Below, piece after piece: positions 5,719 through 10,669 of a DNA stretch of 10,669 nt; within the stretch, counting starts at the first letter, position 1; every line of letters starts with the position of its first letter. The DNA is taken from contig CALEMG010000480.1 of the NCBI GenBank assembly GCA_937910835.1, forward strand, positions 1-10,669, read 5' to 3'. The translations under genes were made by a program, and so were the position numbers. Source of the DNA: an uncultured Alphaproteobacteria bacterium. Lineage in GTDB: Bacteria > Pseudomonadota > Alphaproteobacteria > Sneathiellales > Sneathiellaceae. The notes under the pieces were generated by a model. The model ran no database searches and was not told the origin of the DNA. It saw only the letters and a list, made by a program, of their open reading frames with translations.

Positions 5719-6741
5719 CTATGCCGCCTTTTTTAGGTATTCGCGGCCTACCAGCTCAGCAATCTGAACCGTATTGAGGGCCGCGCCTTTACGAAGGTTA
5801 TCCGAAACGCACCACAGGTTGATGCCGTTCTCAATCGTCGCATCATCGCGAATACGCGAGATAAAGGTGGCGTAGTCACCGACACATTCGACGGGCGTTA
5901 CATAACCGTTTTCTTCGGGGTTATCGACAACCATGATGCCCGGCGCCTCGCGCAGGATTTCCCGCGCGCGATCCGCGCTCAACTCGTTCTCAAACTCGAT
6001 ATTGATACTTTCGGCATGACCGACGAAAGTCGGAACACGAACGCAGGTCGCCGTCAGCTTGATGGAGGAATCGACAATCTTCTTTGTTTCGACCATCATC
6101 TTCCATTCTTCTTTGGTGTAACGGTCATCCATGAAGGCATCAATATGCGGGATCACATTAAAGGCAATCTGCTTGGTGAATTTTTCCGGCGTTGGAGCAT
6201 CGTTCACATAGATCCCCTTGGTCTGGGTAAACAACTCATCCATTGCCTCATTCCCCGCACCCGAGGTCGACTGATAGGTCGAGACCACGACGCGCTTGAT
6301 CGTTGCCGCGTCATGCAACGGCTTCAATGCCACGACAAGCTGCGCGGTCGAGCAGTTCGGGTTCGCGATAATGTTCTTCCGAGTATAACCGGCGGCATCC
6401 AGCGGATTTACTTCCGGTACGACCAGCGGCACATCCGGATCCATGCGAAAATGCGAGGAATTATCGATCACAATACATCCCTGTGCGGCCGCAATCGGTC
6501 CATATTTTGCAGATACAGAACCGCCTGCGGAAAAGAGCGCGAAGTCCGTTCCCGTGAAATTAAAATCATCCAGCGCCTTCACCTTCAACGTCTTATCACC
6601 GAAGGAGACCTCGCGCCCGACAGAACGTTTCGAAGCGAGCGCGATAACTTCCGTCACCGGAAATTGTCTTTCATGCAAAATATTCAGCATTTCGCGGCCC
6701 ACATTCCCGGTGGCGCCGACTACCGCAACTCTGTATCCCAT
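5719..6741 (-). CDS. asd: Aspartate-semialdehyde dehydrogenase
   Basis: This enzyme reduces L-aspartyl-4-phosphate to aspartate semialdehyde with NADPH, the branch point to lysine/diaminopimelate, threonine, methionine and isoleucine. The 340-residue protein is full length for the family. The NADP-binding loop GATGNVG is at residues 9-15. The catalytic cysteine is C130 in NPNCSTAQLV. SGAGNEA (160-166) and CVRVPTFVGHAES (233-245) provide the substrate-binding arginine R235 and catalytic histidine H242. The gene follows leuB after 69 bp and is followed by a strong terminator, so it is the last gene of this block. Its SD is modest (GAAGAG). A GC hairpin lies in the gap before it and may modulate its expression relative to leuB. 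Confidence 0.97.
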   Translation of the reverse strand: MGYRVAVVGATGNVGREMLNILHERQFPVTEVIALASKRSVGREVSFGDKTLKVKALDDFNFTGTDFALFSAGGSVSAKYGPIAAAQGCIVIDNSSHFRMDPDVPLVVPEVNPLDAAGYTRKNIIANPNCSTAQLVVALKPLHDAATIKRVVVSTYQSTSGAGNEAMDELFTQTKGIYVNDAPTPEKFTKQIAFNVIPHIDAFMDDRYTKEEWKMMVETKKIVDSSIKLTATCVRVPTFVGHAESINIEFENELSADRAREILREAPGIMVVDNPEENGYVTPVECVGDYATFISRIRDDATIENGINLWCVSDNLRKGAALNTVQIAELVGREYLKKAA

Positions 6742-6761
6742 GATCTTAATCTCTTCTATTT

Positions 6762-6781
6762 CCCGGCATCTCTGCGCCGGG
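6762..6781 (-). promoter_or_regulatory. GC-rich hairpin in the leuB-asd gap
   Basis: A perfect 6-bp inverted repeat (CCCGGC at 6762-6767, GCCGGG at 6776-6781) encloses an 8-nt loop in the 69-bp space between leuB and asd. On the minus strand it is followed by AAATAGAAGAG, not a T-run, so it is not an intrinsic terminator in the direction of transcription. It may be an mRNA processing or stability element. Role unproven. Confidence 0.35.
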
Positions 6782-6810
6782 GGTTAAATCAATCGCGCAA
6801 TTAACAGGAA

Positions 6811-7923
6811 TTAACCATTTGCCTTGTCCAGCTCACGGATAATGGCATCACCCATTTCCGTGGTCGACACCTGCGTCATGCCCGCTGACATGATATCGCC
6901 AGTGCGAATGCCACTTGCAAGCACTTTTTGCACTGCCGTCTCCACAAGATCCGCTTCATCGCCCATATCGAAGCTATAACGCAACGCCATGGCATAGGAG
7001 AGGACGGTCGCGATGGGGTTCGCGATATTCTGTCCCGCGATATCCGGGGCAGAACCGTGGACTGGCTCGTAGAGGGCTTTACGCCGTCCTGTCTCATCGA
7101 CGTCACCCAGGGAGGCCGACGGCAACATACCAAGGGAACCGGTGAGCATGGCCGCACAGTCGGAGAGAATATCGCCGAACAGGTTATCGGTAGCGATCAC
7201 GTCAAATTGCTTGGGCTTGCGCAAAAGCTCCGTCGCCGCAGCATCCTCAATCAAGTTGCTGAGCTCGACTTCAGGGAACTCGGTCTCGCCGATATTCGTC
7301 ACTTCCTCGCGCCAGAGCACGCCCGATTCCATCACATTGGCTTTTTCGCTGGAACACACGCGGTTATCGCGCTTCTTCGCCAGCTCAAAGGCAACGCGGG
7401 CAACCCGCTGAATTTCCGGTGTCGTGTAAACCTGCGTGTTCACACCCCGGCGGATACCGTTCCCGAGATCCTCGATCCCGCGCGGCTCCCCGAAATATAC
7501 ACCGCCAGTGAGCTCACGGATGATCATGATGTCAAGGCCGCTTACCAGTTCCGGCTTCAGGCTGGATGCATCCACCAGCGCATCAAAACAGACTGCCGGA
7601 CGGAGGTTCGCGAAAAGCTCCAGGTCCTTGCGAAGGCGCAAAAGGCCGCGTTCAGGCTTGATCGAGAAATCAAGATTATCCCATTTCGGTCCACCAACTG
7701 CACCGAGCAAAACCGCATCCACATTCTGCGCCTTTTCGACAACTTCATCCGTGACTGGAATACCGTGTTTGTCGATAGATGAACCGCCGACGAGATCTTC
7801 GTCAACATCGAAGGAAACCGCGCGGTTATCTTCCATCCAGTTTACAATGCGGCGCACTTCGCCCATGGCTTCCGGACCAATGCCGTCGCCGGGCAGGATC
7901 AACAGGGATTTATTTGATGCCAT
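6811..7923 (-). CDS. leuB: 3-isopropylmalate dehydrogenase
   Basis: This enzyme oxidatively decarboxylates (2R,3S)-3-isopropylmalate with NAD+ to 4-methyl-2-oxopentanoate, the third dedicated step of leucine biosynthesis. At 370 residues it is a normal bacterial LeuB. Visible motifs: LPGDGIGPE (10-18); GAVGGPKWD (74-82); ERGLLRLRKDL (91-101) and LRP with R108; RELTGGVYFGEPR (136-148) with R136 and Y143; SSEKANVMES (191-200) with K194; DAAATELL with D227; and the family signature TDNLFGDILSD (245-255) with metal-binding D251 and D255, followed by GSLGMLPSASLG. The sequence SEKANVM, rather than the DKANV of enterobacteria, is, as I recall, usual in alphaproteobacteria. It starts 32 bp after leuD with a weak GAGAG SD and leads to asd. 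Confidence 0.98.
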   Translation of the reverse strand: MASNKSLLILPGDGIGPEAMGEVRRIVNWMEDNRAVSFDVDEDLVGGSSIDKHGIPVTDEVVEKAQNVDAVLLGAVGGPKWDNLDFSIKPERGLLRLRKDLELFANLRPAVCFDALVDASSLKPELVSGLDIMIIRELTGGVYFGEPRGIEDLGNGIRRGVNTQVYTTPEIQRVARVAFELAKKRDNRVCSSEKANVMESGVLWREEVTNIGETEFPEVELSNLIEDAAATELLRKPKQFDVIATDNLFGDILSDCAAMLTGSLGMLPSASLGDVDETGRRKALYEPVHGSAPDIAGQNIANPIATVLSYAMALRYSFDMGDEADLVETAVQKVLASGIRTGDIMSAGMTQVSTTEMGDAIIRELDKANG

Positions 7924-7955
7924 TACAATTCACTCTCTAATTACCGGAACTCAGA

Positions 7956-8561
7956 TTACAGCCAGGGCTGCTGCATTTTGCGGGTTTCTTCATATTCCGC
8001 AACTTTGTCTTCCTTTTTCATAGTCAAACCGATTTCATCAAGGCCCGTAAGCAGGCAGTGCTTGTTAAAATGGTCAATCTCGAAATGAATGACGCCGCCG
8101 TCCGGCCCCCGGATTTCCTGAGCCTCCAGATCAATGGAAATTGTCGCATTAGCGCCGCGCTCCGCATCTTCCATTAGTTTACTTAGATCTTCGGGAGAGA
8201 CTTCAATCGGCAAAATTCCGTTCCGGAAGCAGTTATTATGGAATATATCGGCAAAACTTGTGGAGATCACACAGCGGACCCCGAAATCGAGAAGCGCCCA
8301 AGGCGCATGTTCACGGCTGGAGCCACAACCAAAATTATCGCCCGCAACAAGGATTTCCGCGTTACGGTAGGCTGGCTGATTAAGAACAAACTCTTCACGT
8401 TCCGTACCATCATCGTTGTAGCGCATTTCGGCAAACAGGTTCTTTCCGAGACCCTTACGCTGAATGGTTTTAAGGTACTGTTTGGGAATGATCATATCAG
8501 TATCGATATTGACCAAGGGCATTGGCGCGGCAACCGCCGTCAGCTTATTGAATTTTTCCAT
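7956..8561 (-). CDS. leuD: 3-isopropylmalate dehydratase small subunit
   Basis: LeuD is the swivel-domain subunit that pairs with LeuC to isomerise 2-isopropylmalate to 3-isopropylmalate in leucine synthesis. The 201-residue length is typical. Conserved segments are NIDTDMIIPKQYL (18-30), GDNFGCGSSREHAPWAL (74-90), the substrate-recognition segment of the aconitase swivel domain, and FADIFHNNCFRNGILP (103-118). Its ATG is 12 bp from the leuC stop and has a clear SD (AAGGAA). That arrangement favours balanced production of the two subunits. leuB follows after 32 bp. Confidence 0.98.
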   Translation of the reverse strand: MEKFNKLTAVAAPMPLVNIDTDMIIPKQYLKTIQRKGLGKNLFAEMRYNDDGTEREEFVLNQPAYRNAEILVAGDNFGCGSSREHAPWALLDFGVRCVISTSFADIFHNNCFRNGILPIEVSPEDLSKLMEDAERGANATISIDLEAQEIRGPDGGVIHFEIDHFNKHCLLTGLDEIGLTMKKEDKVAEYEETRKMQQPWL

Positions 8562-8573
8562 TTTCTTGTTCCT

Positions 8574-9980
8574 TTATCCCAATTCCCGCACGTCCGTCAG
8601 ATGGCCGGTAACCGCTGCGGCGGCGGCCATCGCCGGACTTACCAGATGAGTCCGTCCACCATGGCCCTGACGTCCTTCAAAGTTCCGGTTGGAGGTTGAC
8701 GCACAACGATCACCCGGTGCCAGCTTGTCCGGGTTCATGGCCAAGCACATAGAGCAGCCCGGCTGGCGCCACTCAAATCCGGCGGCTTCAAAGATTTTAT
8801 CAAGGCCTTCGTCCTCTGCCTGAATTTTGACCAGTCCAGATCCCGGCACGATAATAGCGTTCACGGTGGATTTGACTTTCTTACCTTCAATGACCTTCGC
8901 GACCGCACGCAAATCCTCGATCCGGCCATTCGTGCAGGAACCGATAAAGACGTGATCGACCTCAATATCTGAAAGCTTCATGCCCGCCGTCAGGCCCATA
9001 TATTTAAGTGCCCGCTCTGCCGCTCCACGCTTGCCCTCATCCGCAAAATCGCTCGGCGCTGGGACTGAACCCGTGATCGGCAGGGCATCTTCGGGGCTGG
9101 TCCCCCAGGTCACATACGGAATCAACTCACTCGCATCGAGTTCGACTTCCATATCGAATTTTGCACCTTCGTCAGAGTTCAGCGTTTTCCAGTAGGCAAC
9201 TGCCTGTTCGAAGGTGCCCGCCTTCGGGGCATAAGGACGGCCCTTGACATACTCGAAAGTGGTTTCGTCCGGCGCAATCAGGCCGGCGCGCGCGCCCGCC
9301 TCAATCGTCATATTGCAAAGGGTCATCCGCCCTTCCATGGAAAGTGCTCGGATTGCATCACCGGCATATTCGATCACATGGCCGGTGCCGCCCGCCGTTC
9401 CGATCTTGCCAATAATAGCGAGCGCAATGTCTTTCGCCGTCACCCCGAGAGGAAGGTCCCCATGGACCGTAACCCGCATGTTCTTGGCTTTTTCCTGAAC
9501 CAGGGTCTGGGTTGCCAGCACATGTTCAACTTCGGATGTTCCTATACCATGCGCCAGGGAGCCAAATGCACCATGCGTCGAGGTGTGGGAATCACCACAC
9601 ACGATCGTCATGCCCGGCAGGGTCAGCCCCTGCTCCGGCCCGATAATATGCACAATACCACGCCGGTCGTCGGTCATGGAAAAATAGGGAATACCGAATT
9701 CCGCAGTGTTGGCTTCCAGTGTGTCCACCTGAAGCTTGCTTTCGGGGTCGGTTATTCCCTTTTCGATATCCTTGGTCGGGACGTTATGGTCTGCAACCGC
9801 AAAGGTCGCGTCGGGGCGGCGAACCTTGCGCCCCGCAACACGCAGCCCTTCAAAAGCCTGCGGGCTGGTTACTTCATGAACAAGATGACGGTCGATGTAT
9901 AGAATATAGGCTTCGTCTTCCAGTTGATCGACAACGTGGCTGTCCCAGATTTTGTCGTACAAGGTTCTAGGGGTTCCCAT
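8574..9980 (-). CDS. leuC: 3-isopropylmalate dehydratase large subunit
   Basis: LeuC is the [4Fe-4S] subunit of isopropylmalate isomerase, of the aconitase family. The 468-residue protein has the expected length. The three cluster cysteines are C349 in IGSCTNGRIEDLR, and C409 and C412 in QPGCSMCLAMN, matching E. coli C347, C407 and C410. Other signatures are VADHNVPT (62-69), CGDSHTSTHGAFG (128-140), GIGTSEVEHVLATQ (145-158) and the C-terminal SNRNFEGRQG (430-439). The start is preceded by GAGGAT. It is the first gene of leuC-leuD-leuB-asd and lies 67 bp downstream of rplS. No leucine-rich leader peptide, attenuator or terminator is visible in that gap, so classical leu attenuation is not apparent. 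Confidence 0.98.
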   Translation of the reverse strand: MGTPRTLYDKIWDSHVVDQLEDEAYILYIDRHLVHEVTSPQAFEGLRVAGRKVRRPDATFAVADHNVPTKDIEKGITDPESKLQVDTLEANTAEFGIPYFSMTDDRRGIVHIIGPEQGLTLPGMTIVCGDSHTSTHGAFGSLAHGIGTSEVEHVLATQTLVQEKAKNMRVTVHGDLPLGVTAKDIALAIIGKIGTAGGTGHVIEYAGDAIRALSMEGRMTLCNMTIEAGARAGLIAPDETTFEYVKGRPYAPKAGTFEQAVAYWKTLNSDEGAKFDMEVELDASELIPYVTWGTSPEDALPITGSVPAPSDFADEGKRGAAERALKYMGLTAGMKLSDIEVDHVFIGSCTNGRIEDLRAVAKVIEGKKVKSTVNAIIVPGSGLVKIQAEDEGLDKIFEAAGFEWRQPGCSMCLAMNPDKLAPGDRCASTSNRNFEGRQGHGGRTHLVSPAMAAAAAVTGHLTDVRELG

Positions 9981-10047
9981 TTTCTATCCTCGCAAATCGT
10001 CAAATTTTCTTATTCATTCATTTCCCGCAGGCGCGCCAATCGTTCGA

Positions 10048-10434
10048 CTACTCGCCGCTCTTGCTAGCGTAGCGGTCCTCACGGCGTTCGCGGATACGGG
10101 CCTTCTTACCACGCAGTTCGCGCAGGTAATAAAGCTTCGCACGACGGACAACACCCTGCCGGATCACTTCAATATGGTCAATACGCGGAGAATAAAGCGG
10201 AAAAATACGCTCAACGCCTTCACCATAGGAAATTTTCCGAACCGTGAAGTTCGCATTGATGCCGCCGCCATTACGGGCAATGCAGACACCTTCAAAGGCC
10301 TGGATACGCTCACGCGTGCCCTCAACAACCTTCACATGCACCCGAAGAGAATCCCCGGGACGAAACTCAGGCACAGGACGTTCCGCTGTGAGTTTCTCGA
10401 TTTGCTCTTGCTCTAGCTTTTCAACCGTATTCAT
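10048..10434 (-). CDS. rplS: 50S ribosomal protein L19
   Basis: L19 sits at the 30S-50S interface of the ribosome. The 128-residue protein contains FRPGDSLRVHVKV (24-36), VEGTRERIQAFEGVCIAR (37-54), the block from FTVRKISYGEG to IFPLYSP (63-83) and the C-terminal family signature RRAKLYYLRELRGKKARIR (97-115). I start it at the ATG at 10432-10434, preceded 6 nt upstream by AAGGGTG. A GTG nine bases earlier would overlap that SD and is unlikely to be used. It follows trmD after 16 bp, the usual order rpsP-rimM-trmD-rplS. No terminator is seen after its stop codon. Confidence 0.97.
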   Translation of the reverse strand: MNTVEKLEQEQIEKLTAERPVPEFRPGDSLRVHVKVVEGTRERIQAFEGVCIARNGGGINANFTVRKISYGEGVERIFPLYSPRIDHIEVIRQGVVRRAKLYYLRELRGKKARIRERREDRYASKSGE

Positions 10435-10450
10435 GGTTTTCACCCTTTTA

Positions 10451-10669
10451 TCAAAAATTACGCTTCCGACGGTCCCACAGGTCCCGCCTTCGTTCCTTGG
10501 TCAACTCTTCAGACTGGCGAGTTCGCCATTCCTTGATTTTCTCATGATGCCCCGAAAGCAGAACTTCCGGGACCGCCCGGTCTTCCCAGACCGGTGGGCG
10601 GGTGTAATGAGGATATTCCAATAACCCGTCCGCAAAACTTTCTTCCTCCAGTGACTCCTTGTTCCCCGT
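10451..10669 (-). CDS. trmD: tRNA (guanine37-N1)-methyltransferase TrmD (partial, C-terminal 72 residues)
   Basis: TrmD methylates G37 of tRNAs that read CNN codons, preventing +1 frameshifting. Only the end of the gene is in the window: 72 codons are open to the right edge and stop with TGA at 10451-10453. The visible part contains the interdomain linker SFADGLLEYPHYTRPP (11-26 of the fragment) and the helical C-terminal domain with VPEVLLSGHHEKIKEWR (33-49) and ERRRDLWDRR (59-68), all highly characteristic of TrmD. The SAM-binding SPOUT knot lies outside. Placement 16 bp before rplS is the conserved order. The residue just before the linker SF is Glu, where I recall Asp in the Haemophilus enzyme. 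Confidence 0.95.
   Translation of the reverse strand, partial: TGNKESLEEESFADGLLEYPHYTRPPVWEDRAVPEVLLSGHHEKIKEWRTRQSEELTKERRRDLWDRRKRNF

Noticed and set aside
6928..7782. A 284-codon plus-strand frame opposite leuB, and a 262-codon one opposite asd (6016-6804)
   Set aside because: Both are complementary-frame shadows of complete, motif-rich enzymes. Their translations look compositionally arbitrary.
9378..9902. A 174-codon plus-strand frame opposite leuC
   Set aside because: It lies fully inside leuC, whose iron-sulfur cysteines and family motifs are intact.
10010..10021. Minimal open frame ATG-AAT-GAA-TAA between rplS and leuC as a regulatory leader peptide
   Set aside because: It has no leucine codons, no clear SD and no attenuator hairpin after it. 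A three-codon frame of this kind occurs readily by chance.
10435..10443. GTG start adding three residues to L19
   Set aside because: The GTG is part of the SD (AAGGGTG) serving the ATG nine bases downstream, and that ATG fits normal L19 N-termini.

Overview
The window looks like alphaproteobacterial chromosome. Evidence: an sdhC-sdhD-sdhA succinate dehydrogenase operon, a mesaconyl-CoA hydratase paired with a malyl-CoA thioesterase/lyase-type (Mcl2-like, CitE family) gene, and a trmD-rplS ribosomal/tRNA-modification block running into leuC-leuD-leuB-asd. Placement below class level cannot be supported from the sequence alone. Every gene I accept lies on the minus strand, so the transcriptional order is from high to low coordinates. 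Nothing shows a phage, transposase, CRISPR array, tRNA or rRNA gene, and no stretch longer than about 145 bp is non-coding.

Layout in transcription order. (1) 10669-10048: the 3' end of trmD (window edge) and rplS. (2) 9980-5719: leuC, leuD and leuB (three enzymes of leucine biosynthesis), then asd (aspartate-semialdehyde dehydrogenase, for the Lys/Thr/Met/Ile branch). No terminator is visible between rplS and leuC. A strong 13-bp-stem terminator closes the block after asd. (3) 5575-4274: one secreted right-handed beta-helix protein with a signal peptide, its own strong Shine-Dalgarno sequence and its own terminator. It is an accessory island between two housekeeping blocks. (4) 4132-2177: an Mcl2-like HpcH/HpaI-family gene and mesaconyl-CoA hydratase, a two-gene unit with a plausible promoter that contains a perfect inverted repeat. 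(5) 2074-1: sdhC, sdhD and the first 430 codons of sdhA, which runs off the left edge. A sigma70-like promoter precedes sdhC, but no terminator separates it from the mesaconyl-CoA hydratase gene, so read-through is possible.

How the genes work together. The leu block makes leucine precursors and asd feeds the aspartate family, so region 2 is a branched-chain/aspartate amino-acid unit attached to a growth-related translation operon. The Mcl2-like and mesaconyl-CoA hydratase genes belong to C2/C5 acyl-CoA chemistry (ethylmalonyl-CoA pathway steps yielding glyoxylate, malate and propionyl-CoA). That carbon re-enters the citric acid cycle at malate and succinyl-CoA, one step before succinate dehydrogenase, which gives the neighbouring sdh operon metabolic sense.

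I did not find a convincing new multi-gene system. The least explained item is the orphan beta-helix protein. The most testable regulatory observations are the inverted repeat and the leader hairpin in front of the Mcl2-like gene.
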